Assembly: GCA_026392775.1 (NCBI GenBank)
Contig: JAPLBK010000078.1
Span: 1-14,945 of the forward strand
Direction: 5' to 3'
Length of the DNA stretch: 14,945 nucleotides
Origin: Actinomycetota bacterium
Lineage (GTDB): Bacteria > Actinomycetota > Actinomycetes > Nanopelagicales > Nanopelagicaceae
Shown: positions 8,842 to 14,945 of the stretch, piece after piece
Layout: each line of letters opens with the position of its first letter
How positions within the stretch are numbered: position 1 is the stretch's first letter
Position numbers and translations under genes: made by a program
Notes under the pieces: generated by a model
What the model was told of the DNA's origin: nothing
The model's input: only the letters and a program-made list of their open reading frames with translations
Databases searched by the model: none

Positions 8842-9437
8842 AAATGAAATGCCCTACGAACAATCAACATACGTTGAACTACTGTTACTACTCCAAGTAC
8901 GGCTAGTAACCACATTCCACCGGCCAAAACATAGGGAACCCCAAGACCATCGAGAGCAATAGCAGACAACGCAATTATCAAACGCTCGGTGCGCTCTGCG
9001 ATGCCACCTGAACAAGTGATTGAAAAACTCTCAGCTTTAGCACGGATGTATGGGACAAGCATTCCTGTCACCAAAGTAGCAATAACGACATAGCTCAGTG
9101 GGTCTTGTTTGTTAATTAGATAAATGCTCACACCCAATAAAATTGCGCAATCAGTTACGCGATCAATCGTGGAATCTAGGAAACTTCCCCACTTACTTGC
9201 TCCTGCTTTTGAGATGCGAGCCATGGTGCCGTCAAAGAGATCGCTGAGGGCAAATATGACAATCACTGCAGTTCCGATAAAGAAATCACCACGAGGATAG
9301 AAATAGAGCGCTGAAGCCACGACTCCCACCGCCCCCACCCATGTAACAGCATTAGGAGTAATTCCAATGCGCAGCGCAAATGAGGCTACGGGTGTTATTA
9401 ATCTCGTAACCGCTGGTTTTAAAGTGCGACTTAGCAT
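8838..9437 (-). CDS. pgsA: phosphatidylinositol phosphate synthase (CDP-alcohol phosphotransferase)
   Basis: The enzyme joins CDP-diacylglycerol and inositol 1-phosphate to give phosphatidylinositol phosphate, the base of PIM lipids. From the ATG at 9435-9437 the product is 199 residues with several membrane helices. The full CDP-alcohol phosphotransferase signature is present: D66-xx-D69-G70-xx-A73-R74, then G84-xxx-D88-xxx-D92. The early ITPNAVTWVG (26-35) is also typical. The frame stays open 23 codons further upstream to 9506, but that stretch has no family similarity, overlaps the divergent gene and would be longer than homologues; MLSRTLKPAVTRL fits. Substrate choice (inositol phosphate rather than glycerol phosphate) rests on the patA and pimA neighbours. 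Confidence 0.92.
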   Translation of the reverse strand: MLSRTLKPAVTRLITPVASFALRIGITPNAVTWVGAVGVVASALYFYPRGDFFIGTAVIVIFALSDLFDGTMARISKAGASKWGSFLDSTIDRVTDCAILLGVSIYLINKQDPLSYVVIATLVTGMLVPYIRAKAESFSITCSGGIAERTERLIIALSAIALDGLGVPYVLAGGMWLLAVLGVVTVVQRMLIVRRAFHL

Positions 9438-9445
9438 CACTGCAC

Positions 9446-9451
9446 ATCGTA
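9446..9451 (-). promoter_or_regulatory. candidate -10 element for pgsA
   Basis: The minus strand reads TACGAT eight bases before the pgsA ATG, giving a leaderless or nearly leaderless mRNA. No ribosome site is visible upstream of the ATG, which fits. It shares two base pairs with the plus-strand -10 candidate at 9450-9455. Confidence 0.35.
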
Positions 9452-9455
9452 GGCT
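9450..9455 (+). promoter_or_regulatory. candidate -10 element for the EF-G-like gene (leaderless)
   Basis: TAGGCT is followed by exactly six bases and then the GTG start at 9462, the spacing expected when transcription begins on the start codon. The gene has no clear ribosome site, and an in-frame TAG (9450-9452) rules out an upstream start. Any -35 would lie inside pgsA. Confidence 0.42.
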
Positions 9456-9461
9456 GACCCA

Positions 9462-10043
9462 GTGCAGAATCCCACATCGCCCCTCAATCTCTGCGTCTTT
9501 GGCCACCCTTCAGCCCAGCCAGATCAAGTAGCCAAAGCTCTAGGGGCCACACTTGGCACAGAAGCACACGGAGACATTACCTGCGCACTCTTTGTTATTA
9601 ATCCCAATACAGGAATCGATCAAGAGACCATTAATCATTGGCAATCATTTGATGAGTTTCTAACACCACGCATGATTGTTGTTACTGAGCTAGTTGGAAA
9701 TAGTTCAGATTTTGATGATGCAGTTATGTTGGCCACAAGAGTCTTTGATCAAGTTGCAACGCCTTACTTAGTTCTCCATGATGAGGATGGTTCACCGAGA
9801 GCCCTTATTTCACTCTCTGACATGGTCATTACCGATTACTCAACAACTCCCCCAACCAATAATGTATGTGAACCAGAGCATGAAACTTTGGTCCAAGAGT
9901 TTCGTGATGAATATTTAGAATTGGTGACATCCATGGGTGAGGGAGCATTTGCTGCTGGAGTTCTCTTCCCAGCTATACCTTTAGTGATTAATAAAGGTAT
10001 CGGACTAGATGTTATACACAGATATCTATCTGAACTCATTTAG
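9462..10043 (+). CDS. degenerate EF-G2-like G-domain protein, GTPase motifs lost
   Basis: This is the only plus-strand protein gene in the window; 193 residues from a GTG start, the only plausible start because a stop codon lies in frame four codons upstream. By eye it resembles domain I of EF-G-type factors, especially actinobacterial EF-G2. CVFGHPSAQP (11-20) falls where a P-loop would be, ALFVINPNTGID (42-53) resembles the strand after G3, PRMIVVTELVGNSSDFDDAV (69-88) the G4 region, and EFRDEYLELV (146-155) plus FPAIPLVINKGIGLDVIHRYL (169-189) the end of the G domain. The lysine/threonine of the P-loop, the switch regions with DTPG, and NKxD are all missing. Domains II-V are absent. GTP hydrolysis is therefore unlikely. 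It could also be an unrelated protein; function is unknown. It ends two bases from the convergent HIT gene. Confidence 0.6.
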   Translation: MQNPTSPLNLCVFGHPSAQPDQVAKALGATLGTEAHGDITCALFVINPNTGIDQETINHWQSFDEFLTPRMIVVTELVGNSSDFDDAVMLATRVFDQVATPYLVLHDEDGSPRALISLSDMVITDYSTTPPTNNVCEPEHETLVQEFRDEYLELVTSMGEGAFAAGVLFPAIPLVINKGIGLDVIHRYLSELI

Positions 10044-10100
10044 TGCTACCAAGCCGCAGCTATCTCTTCTCGCGTCAAATGCAGTAATTGCGGTAGCACT
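10042..10100 (+). repeat. inverted repeat at the convergent gene ends, possible terminator
   Basis: AGTGCTACC (10042-10050) and GGTAGCACT (10092-10100) can form a perfect 9-bp stem around a 41-base loop, followed on the plus strand by TTAGTTTT. It begins at the stop codon of the EF-G-like gene and lies in the last codons of the HIT gene, where a terminator for the plus-strand gene would have to be. The loop is long, and a 9-bp match at this distance can arise by chance. Confidence 0.25.
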
Positions 10101-10567
10101 TTAGTTTTACCGATTATCGGCATGAAGTTAGCATCCCCACTCCAGCGCGGAACAATATGCTGATGAATATGTTCTGCGACTCCTGCCCCTGAGATTGCGC
10201 CTTGATTCATTCCTAAGTTAAACCCTGCTGGGGATGAAACCTTACGAATAGTTTTCATGGCATGAGCGCTCAGAGAAGAGATCTCATTGCGCTCGTCATC
10301 ACTTAAATCAGTTAAATCAGCTACATGCCTATAAGTACAGACCAACAAATGCCCTGGGTTGTATGGATATAAATTCATCACCACAAAAGCACTAACGCCT
10401 CTGTGAACAACTAATCCCTCTTCATCACTTAATGTCGGAACGCTGCAGAAGGGGCACTGGACTTCATTGCCCTCTAATGGGCGGTTTTCACCACGTAAAT
10501 ACTCAAGACGATGCGGAGCCCATAGACGTTGCCAACCATCAGGCATTCCTGCACCATCGATATGCAT
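10046..10567 (-). CDS. HIT-domain protein, Ap4A phosphorylase-like
   Basis: A 173-residue histidine-triad protein. The nucleotide-binding motif H133-I-H135-Q-H137 lies in AEHIHQHIVPRW, preceded by NLYPYNPGHLLV (65-76) and GMNQG (119-123); CPFC (38-41) is near the start of the domain. Proteins of this type next to thrS in Actinobacteria include the mycobacterial Rv2613c, described as a diadenosine tetraphosphate phosphorylase. Aminoacyl-tRNA synthetases produce Ap4A as a side product, so the pairing with thrS makes sense. The ATG is two bases after the thrS stop (TAA AC ATG), hence one transcript; AGG lies seven bases upstream of it. Substrate is inferred from context. Confidence 0.9.
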   Translation of the reverse strand: MHIDGAGMPDGWQRLWAPHRLEYLRGENRPLEGNEVQCPFCSVPTLSDEEGLVVHRGVSAFVVMNLYPYNPGHLLVCTYRHVADLTDLSDDERNEISSLSAHAMKTIRKVSSPAGFNLGMNQGAISGAGVAEHIHQHIVPRWSGDANFMPIIGKTKVLPQLLHLTREEIAAAW

Positions 10568-10569
10568 GT

Positions 10570-12576
10570 TTAAACCTGCGTGCGCTCTGCTATTACTTTT
10601 TGAATCTGCGTTATCGCATCCTTGATAGGGATTCCATTTTTCTGCTCTCCATCGCGATAGCGGAAAGAAACAGCACCTGCAGCCATATCTTCTTCGCCTG
10701 CAATAACCATAAATGGCACCTTTTGCATCTGAGCATTTCGAACTTTCTTTTGCATGCGATCATCGGATGCATCTAGCTCTGCGCGAATGCCAGCCTTCTT
10801 CATCTGCGCAATAACATCAGCCAAATAATCAGCAAAAGCCTCAGCAACTGGAATTCCCACGGCTTGGACTGGTGCAAGCCATGGAGGGAATGCACCTGAG
10901 TAGTGCTCGGTCAGAACACCGAAGAATCTTTCAATGGAACCAAAGAGAGCGCGGTGAATCATTACTGGACGCTGGCGTGATCCATCAGCTGCTGAGTATT
11001 CAAGTTCAAAACGTTGTGGAAGTTGGAAATCAACTTGAATCGTTGACATCTGCCATGTGCGACCGATGGCATCTTTTGCTTGAACAGAGATCTTTGGTCC
11101 ATAGAAGGCTGCGCCGCCCTCATCTAGTACTAACTCAAGTTTTTGAGAAACTGCGGCTTTGCGCAATGTCTCGGTTGCCTCTTTCCAATCTGAGTCTTCC
11201 CCCACAAATTTCTCTGGGTTCTTCGTTGAGAGTTCAAGATAGAAATCATTGAGTCCATAGTCACGCAAAAGGTTAAGTACGAAAGTTAATAATGAATCTA
11301 ACTCATCTGCCATCTGCTCTTTTGTGCAATAGATATGCGCATCATCTTGGGTAAAACCACGGGCACGAGTGATGCCATGGAGCACACCCGATTTTTCATA
11401 GCGATACACAGTTCCGAACTCAAATAAACGAAGTGGAAGCTCGCGATATGAACGCTGACGTGCTTGGAAAATAAGGTTGTGGAACGGGCAGTTCATTGGC
11501 TTCATGTAGTACTGCTGGCCAGGCTTTTTGATAGTTCCATCAGCATGGAGTTCTTCATCCAAGATCATTGGAGGATACATTCCCTCGGAGTACCAATCCA
11601 AGTGGCCCGATTTTTCAAACAGGGCAGCCTTAGTTAAATGTGGTGAGTAGACAAACTCATAATCTTCTTCTTCATGACGCTTGCGTGAGTAATCCTCCAT
11701 AGCACGGCGGATGATTCCGCCCTTGGGATGAAAGACAGCAAGACCTGAGCCAATCTCTTCTGGAAATGAAAAGAGATCGAGTTCTACTCCTAAACGACGG
11801 TGATCTCGCTTCTCTGCTTCTACTAAGAAATTTAAATACCCATCCAACTCTTCTTGTGATGGCCAGGCGGTTCCATAAACTCTTTGCAAACTTGGATTTT
11901 TATCTGACCCCCGCCAATACGCACTTGATGTGCGCATCAATTTAAATGCTGGAATTATCTTGGTGCTTGGTATGTGTGGGCCACGACAAAGATCACGCCA
12001 TTCAATTTCACCGTCACGATTTAAATTGTCGTAAATCGTTAACTCCCCGGCGCCTACCTCTACCCCTTCAGCGGATGCTTCATCTGTCGACCCATTGGAG
12101 GATGACTTATCTTTGATCAATTCACATTTAAAAGGTTCGGCGGCTAGTTCGACTAGTGCATCGTGTTCATTTGTGACTCTTCGTCTAAATCTTTGGTTCG
12201 CCTTAACAATTTTTGTCATCTCTTTTTCGAGTGCCAAGAGATCCTCAGGTGTAAAAGGCCGTTCAACTTCAAAGTCGTAATAGAAGCCATCTTTGATCGG
12301 GGGCCCGATACCCAGCCGAGTTTGTGGAAATAATTTTTGCACCGCCTGGGCTAAAACGTGAGCAGTGGAGTGGCGCAAAATCATTAATCCATCAGCAGAG
12401 CTAAGTTCAATCGTTTCGACTTTGTCGCCACCCTTGATTTCGGCATTTAAATCTGAGAGGTGATCATTAATTCGTAATGCAATTATTTGCGGCTGATCGC
12501 GGAAAAGTTCGCTGGTGTATTTTTCAACAGTAACTGATTTGGCCTCGCCATTGAGGGTGATTTCGAAGGTGGCCAT
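10570..12576 (-). CDS. thrS: threonyl-tRNA synthetase
   Basis: ThrRS charges tRNA-Thr and edits mis-charged serine. The 668-residue protein has every expected part: a TGS domain (about 1-60), the editing domain with H69-xxx-H73 (HSTAH) and C197/H201 (LCRGPH), the class II catalytic core with zinc ligands C363 (MNCPFH), H414 (DDAHIYC) and H541 (MIHRALFGS), and the C-terminal anticodon-binding domain ending near VIAERTQV. The stretch at about 155-178, rich in Ser, Glu and Gly, is a low-complexity insert in the editing domain. The upstream gap is only 19 bases, so no T-box leader is possible; the start may be leaderless. Confidence 0.98.
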   Translation of the reverse strand: MATFEITLNGEAKSVTVEKYTSELFRDQPQIIALRINDHLSDLNAEIKGGDKVETIELSSADGLMILRHSTAHVLAQAVQKLFPQTRLGIGPPIKDGFYYDFEVERPFTPEDLLALEKEMTKIVKANQRFRRRVTNEHDALVELAAEPFKCELIKDKSSSNGSTDEASAEGVEVGAGELTIYDNLNRDGEIEWRDLCRGPHIPSTKIIPAFKLMRTSSAYWRGSDKNPSLQRVYGTAWPSQEELDGYLNFLVEAEKRDHRRLGVELDLFSFPEEIGSGLAVFHPKGGIIRRAMEDYSRKRHEEEDYEFVYSPHLTKAALFEKSGHLDWYSEGMYPPMILDEELHADGTIKKPGQQYYMKPMNCPFHNLIFQARQRSYRELPLRLFEFGTVYRYEKSGVLHGITRARGFTQDDAHIYCTKEQMADELDSLLTFVLNLLRDYGLNDFYLELSTKNPEKFVGEDSDWKEATETLRKAAVSQKLELVLDEGGAAFYGPKISVQAKDAIGRTWQMSTIQVDFQLPQRFELEYSAADGSRQRPVMIHRALFGSIERFFGVLTEHYSGAFPPWLAPVQAVGIPVAEAFADYLADVIAQMKKAGIRAELDASDDRMQKKVRNAQMQKVPFMVIAGEEDMAAGAVSFRYRDGEQKNGIPIKDAITQIQKVIAERTQV

Positions 12577-12582
12577 GACCCC

Positions 12583-12588
12583 AGCCTA
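12583..12588 (-). promoter_or_regulatory. candidate -10 element for thrS (leaderless)
   Basis: The minus strand reads TAGGCT, six bases (GGGGTC), then the thrS ATG. Hexamer and spacing are identical to those before the GTG at 9462. No ribosome site of normal form precedes the ATG, consistent with a leaderless transcript. The -35 region would be at the end of the preceding gene. Confidence 0.45.
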
Positions 12589-12595
12589 CCAATTG

Positions 12596-12940
12596 CTAAC
12601 GTGCGAATAGGTAATAAGAGATGCCTGCGCCGATTACGATCGCAATAAATACGATAGCCCCGATTAAATAGATCACGCTTTTACGGGTATCTGCCGGAAG
12701 GGCGCGTTGTGCTGTTTTGATTGCCAACATCTTCGTCTTAATTAACGCTTTGTCTGCCCAAGCAAACTCGGAAGCTAAAATTCCAAGTCCCGCAAAAATA
12801 ATTAGCCAACCCGGCCCTGGTCCAATTAATGCGACCGCCCCTAATACCGTGATCAACCCACCCACGACACCAACCAGCACTCGCCAAATTGGCGCACCAT
12901 ATTTACTGCGCTTAACAGTGGCGCGAACTCGTTTAATCAT
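12596..12940 (-). CDS. small PGPGW-motif membrane protein (TIGR02611-like)
   Basis: A 114-residue membrane protein of unknown function. A basic N-terminus (MIKRVRATVKRSK) precedes a hydrophobic segment at 20-40, the motif PGPGW at 41-45, a second hydrophobic stretch to about 57, a basic-polar loop with LPADTRK (81-87) and a final membrane helix at 88-111. The PGPGW motif and layout match a family of small putative transmembrane proteins common in Actinobacteria (TIGR02611, PF09656 from memory). It starts inside the pabC stop (ATGA) and ends 19 bases before thrS. TAACCT lies six bases before its ATG within the end of pabC, but that could be chance. Confidence 0.85.
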   Translation of the reverse strand: MIKRVRATVKRSKYGAPIWRVLVGVVGGLITVLGAVALIGPGPGWLIIFAGLGILASEFAWADKALIKTKMLAIKTAQRALPADTRKSVIYLIGAIVFIAIVIGAGISYYLFAR

Positions 12941-13716
12941 GGGTTTAGGTTAACTGAAAGTTGCTCGGAGAAGGAACTCATAATTTCTTCGATTTTTTTG
13001 TTAACTTTAAATGAACGCGCATTGATCCGATTTATCGGTTGCAAATGCCGCAAACTTGAAGAGAGCAACGCCCCTTCGGCTTTTGCTAAATCATCAAAAT
13101 TTAACTCAGCCTCTTGGGCCAAACCCCATTCGATAACCAATTCGCGAGTAATGCCCGGTAGGGCTCCTGAATCTAAATTTGGAGTTAACAATTTATTTCC
13201 GATTAATAAAAAAATGTTAGCAGTGCTTGCTTCAGCTAATTGACCCTTAAATCCAAAAAGAATTGCATCATCCGCATTGCGTGCAGTTGCGTATTTGTGT
13301 GCACTCAATGAGGTTGCATATGAAGTGGATTTAACATTTGCCAGAAGTGATCGCTCATTGAGTGGGAAAGGGTAGGTAACAACTCCGGCTGGTTCACTCC
13401 ATGGAGTGTAAGAAGTATGTGTGATAACTAAATTTCCAGATCCTGAAACTGTGATCCGCATGCGGCCGACTGAAACCTCCTTAGTCGCATTTAATACTTC
13501 ACTTACCGCTGAACCAATAAAATCATCTTTAGGAATATTGATTTCTAAAACAGTTGCTCCTTTACGCAACCGCTTCAAATGCCGATCTAGCGCAATTGAT
13601 TCGCCGTTTTGGGTTCTAATAGTTTCAAAAACCCCTTCACCCAGCAGAAAGGAACGATCGCTAACTGGAATTACCGCTTCTTGTGTTGCAACTAGTCGAT
13701 CATTAAGCCAGATCAC
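12937..13716 (-). CDS. pabC: aminotransferase class IV, probable 4-amino-4-deoxychorismate lyase
   Basis: PabC is a PLP enzyme that splits aminodeoxychorismate into 4-aminobenzoate and pyruvate for folate synthesis. The 259-residue product has the fold-type IV landmarks: DRSFLLGEGVFETIR (20-34), RHLKRLRKGA (45-54), the likely PLP lysine K129 in NVKSTSYATSL, ARNADDAIL (145-153) and AEASTANIFL (161-170). The start is GTG (13714-13716), four bases inside pabB (GTGA), with a strong site GGAGGT six bases upstream. Branched-chain or D-amino-acid transaminase activity cannot be excluded from motifs alone; the overlapping pabB decides the call. Confidence 0.87.
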   Translation of the reverse strand: MIWLNDRLVATQEAVIPVSDRSFLLGEGVFETIRTQNGESIALDRHLKRLRKGATVLEINIPKDDFIGSAVSEVLNATKEVSVGRMRITVSGSGNLVITHTSYTPWSEPAGVVTYPFPLNERSLLANVKSTSYATSLSAHKYATARNADDAILFGFKGQLAEASTANIFLLIGNKLLTPNLDSGALPGITRELVIEWGLAQEAELNFDDLAKAEGALLSSSLRHLQPINRINARSFKVNKKIEEIMSSFSEQLSVNLNP

Positions 13717-14720
13717 ATCTGACCTCCGGCTATTTGAATTAATCGATCTGCTTTCAAAACAGTCTCATTCCATTCCTTAAGTGGATCTGAACCCCAAGTT
13801 ATGCCGGCTCCAGTTCCAAAATATATCTGGTTGCTTTTGAAATCCCGCCAAAAAGTGCGGATACCTACTGCAATTTCACACTTATCCCCCATGATCCAAC
13901 CAATTCCCCCGCAATAAGGACCGCGTTCAACTGGTTCTAACTCATTAATAATTTCTAACGCTGCAATTTTCGGTGCTCCACTCACTGATCCGGGAGGAGA
14001 GATTGCAGTAAAAATCTCGGCCCAAGAAATATTAGGAAGCAACTTTCCACTTACATCAGAAACTAAGTGCACCAAACCTGGATGTTGTTCCACTTCCATC
14101 AACCTGGGAACATGAATGGATCCCATTTCACAGATCTGGCTTAAATCATGACGCACTAGATCAACAATCATGATGTTCTCGGCCTTATCTTTTTCCAATA
14201 TTTCGGCTTCATTTTTTCCCGTGCCTTTTATTGGACTACTCATCAAATCATCACCGTAACGTTTTATGAACAGCTCTGGTGATGCTGAAACAATTTCAAC
14301 CTCTGGTAGTGAAATCACAACTGCATGCGGTGCTGGATTGGCACTGGCTAATTCAGTTGCTAACCCCAAAATAGATTGATCATTTGAAATCGGATGCGAA
14401 AGGACTCGACAAAGGTTTACTTGATAAACATCACCGCGAGATATCGCCTCACGGATATTGCTAACGCCATTTTGGTACGCATTTTGATCAAGTGATGTGC
14501 TCCAACTACCGGCCAATTTGCGCCAAGCAGGTAAATTCGGCGGCTTAGAAACTCTTTCGACTTTAGTGAAATGCACAAAACGAAAGCCACCTTCAAAATT
14601 ATTAATAACTGCCCATAAGCCGCTCTGAATTCGGTCTAAATCTGCCGGGTCGGTACTTTCTAGGTCGATCTGTGTAGCCAATAAGCCGCCCATCCAGAGG
14701 AAAGGCTCCTTCAAATCCAT
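13713..14720 (-). CDS. pabB: aminodeoxychorismate synthase component I (chorismate-binding)
   Basis: PabB aminates chorismate to aminodeoxychorismate, with ammonia from a PabA-type glutaminase not encoded in this window. The 335-residue product is a chorismate-binding domain with a reduced N-terminal part, shorter than the roughly 450 residues of stand-alone PabB/TrpE. SSPIKGTGKN (161-170) places a lysine, K165, where anthranilate synthase usually has alanine (PIAGT), which favours PabB over TrpE. Other core motifs are GDVYQVNLCR (96-105), MIVDLVRHDLS, PPGSVSGAPK and GIGWI. The ATG at 14718-14720 has no ribosome site; TAGCGT lies six bases before it. It overlaps pabC by four bases. Confidence 0.9.
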   Translation of the reverse strand: MDLKEPFLWMGGLLATQIDLESTDPADLDRIQSGLWAVINNFEGGFRFVHFTKVERVSKPPNLPAWRKLAGSWSTSLDQNAYQNGVSNIREAISRGDVYQVNLCRVLSHPISNDQSILGLATELASANPAPHAVVISLPEVEIVSASPELFIKRYGDDLMSSPIKGTGKNEAEILEKDKAENIMIVDLVRHDLSQICEMGSIHVPRLMEVEQHPGLVHLVSDVSGKLLPNISWAEIFTAISPPGSVSGAPKIAALEIINELEPVERGPYCGGIGWIMGDKCEIAVGIRTFWRDFKSNQIYFGTGAGITWGSDPLKEWNETVLKADRLIQIAGGQM

Positions 14721-14726
14721 AAGTGA

Positions 14727-14732
14727 ACGCTA
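14727..14732 (-). promoter_or_regulatory. candidate -10 element for pabB operon (leaderless)
   Basis: The minus strand reads TAGCGT, then six bases (TCACTT), then the pabB ATG, the same geometry as at thrS and at 9462. An AT-rich stretch TAATAAT a little further upstream is an alternative -10 that would give a short leader without a ribosome site. Confidence 0.35.
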
Positions 14733-14781
14733 GCCCACCCCTAATTATTAAGCGCAGTTAGCCCTGCCATTGGCTCTGCGG

Positions 14782-14787
14782 TAGATT
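14782..14787 (+). promoter_or_regulatory. weak candidate -10 element for the tRNA genes
   Basis: TAGATT lies 19 bases before tRNA-Gly, with TTAGCC at 14758-14763 at 18-base spacing as a poor -35. The 86-base gap between pabB and the tRNA must hold both divergent promoters; nothing else was seen in it. Confidence 0.25.
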
Positions 14788-14806
14788 GACCCTCTGGTTA
14801 AGCAGT

Positions 14807-14881
14807 GCGGATGTAGCGCAGTGGTAGCGCATCACCTTGCCAAGGTGAATGTCGCGGGTTCGAATCCCGTCATCCGCTCCA
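14807..14881 (+). tRNA. tRNA-Gly(GCC)
   Basis: A complete cloverleaf. The acceptor arms GCGGATG (14807-14813) and CATCCGC (14871-14877) pair perfectly. The D arm is GCGC-AGTGGTA-GCGC, and the anticodon stem TCACC/GGTGA encloses the loop TTGCCAA with anticodon GCC at 14839-14841. The T arm has the TTCGAAT loop between GCGGG and CCCGT. The discriminator is T, and CCA is encoded at 14879-14881. Confidence 0.97.
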
Positions 14882-14900
14882 ACTTTAAATAGTTCAATCT

Positions 14901-14945
14901 GGTGGGATGGCCGAGAGGCGAGGCTCAGGACTGCAAATCCTGCTA
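14901..14945 (+). tRNA. tRNA-Cys(GCA), 5' part, cut by window edge
   Basis: The first 45 bases fit tRNA-Cys of Actinobacteria: an acceptor arm beginning GGTGGGA, a D arm with GGCCGAGAGGCGAGGC, and a perfect anticodon stem CAGGA/TCCTG around the loop CTGCAAA, anticodon GCA at 14933-14935. It follows tRNA-Gly by 19 bases and is probably co-transcribed. The T arm and 3' end lie outside the window. Confidence 0.92.

Noticed and set aside
9438..9506. N-terminal extension of pgsA up to 9506
   Set aside because: The 23 added residues contain no membrane or family sequence and run into the divergent gene; MLSRTLKPAV fits the family start and has a -10 candidate nearby.
12577..12595. T-box or other tRNA-sensing leader upstream of thrS
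   Set aside because: Only 19 bases separate thrS from the preceding gene, far too few for a T-box, and no stem-antiterminator pattern exists.
14755..14780. Imperfect stem (GCAG..AGCC / GGCT..CTGC) between pabB and tRNA-Gly
   Set aside because: Short, interrupted stem without a T run, placed between divergent genes where no terminator is needed.
1..14945. Mobile element, prophage, CRISPR array or toxin-antitoxin system
   Set aside because: No transposase or integrase motifs, no regularly spaced repeats, no small paired toxin-like genes; the gene order is conserved core chromosome.

Overview
The window is a compact stretch of an actinobacterial chromosome. The gene order (secD, ruvB, ruvA, ruvC, yebC, pdxT, pdxS, pimA, patA, pgsA, HIT protein, thrS) is the order I recall for Mycobacterium and Streptomyces. 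Phosphatidylinositol-mannoside (PIM) genes also point to Actinobacteria. The DNA is visibly AT-richer than in most Actinobacteria, and gaps between genes are tiny or negative. This suggests a streamlined, lower-GC lineage such as the freshwater acI group (Nanopelagicales). That placement is inference, not measured.

Layout. All protein genes but one are on the minus strand. Positions 1-9437 hold pgsA, patA, pimA, a LemA-like small protein and a DUF3048 lipoprotein, chained by overlapping start and stop codons. These are followed by pdxS-pdxT (vitamin B6), yebC, ruvC-ruvA-ruvB (Holliday-junction processing) and the start of secD (protein export), which runs off the left edge. Positions 10046-14720 hold pabB-pabC (4-aminobenzoate for folate), a small PGPGW membrane protein, thrS and an Ap4A-phosphorylase-like HIT protein. 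Between the two blocks lies the only plus-strand protein gene, 9462-10043. At the right edge are tRNA-Gly(GCC) and the first 45 bases of tRNA-Cys(GCA), both plus strand.

How the genes work together. PgsA, PatA and PimA make and modify phosphatidylinositol and its mannosides for the cell envelope. The overlapping LemA-like and DUF3048 genes may serve the same envelope. PdxS and PdxT form PLP synthase. PabC, a PLP enzyme, completes 4-aminobenzoate synthesis after PabB. RuvABC act together in recombination.

Most interesting. The plus-strand gene at 9462-10043 reads like a shrunken translation-factor GTPase domain of the EF-G2 type. It has lost the P-loop, the switch regions with the DxxG motif, and the NKxD base-recognition motif, yet its reading frame is intact. 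It appears to share a 24-bp divergent intergenic region with pgsA, with overlapping -10 candidates and a leaderless GTG start. The same hexamer TAGGCT, six bases before the start codon, precedes thrS. No mobile element, CRISPR array, prophage or gene-free stretch over 300 bases was seen; the longest gap is 86 bases (14721-14806).
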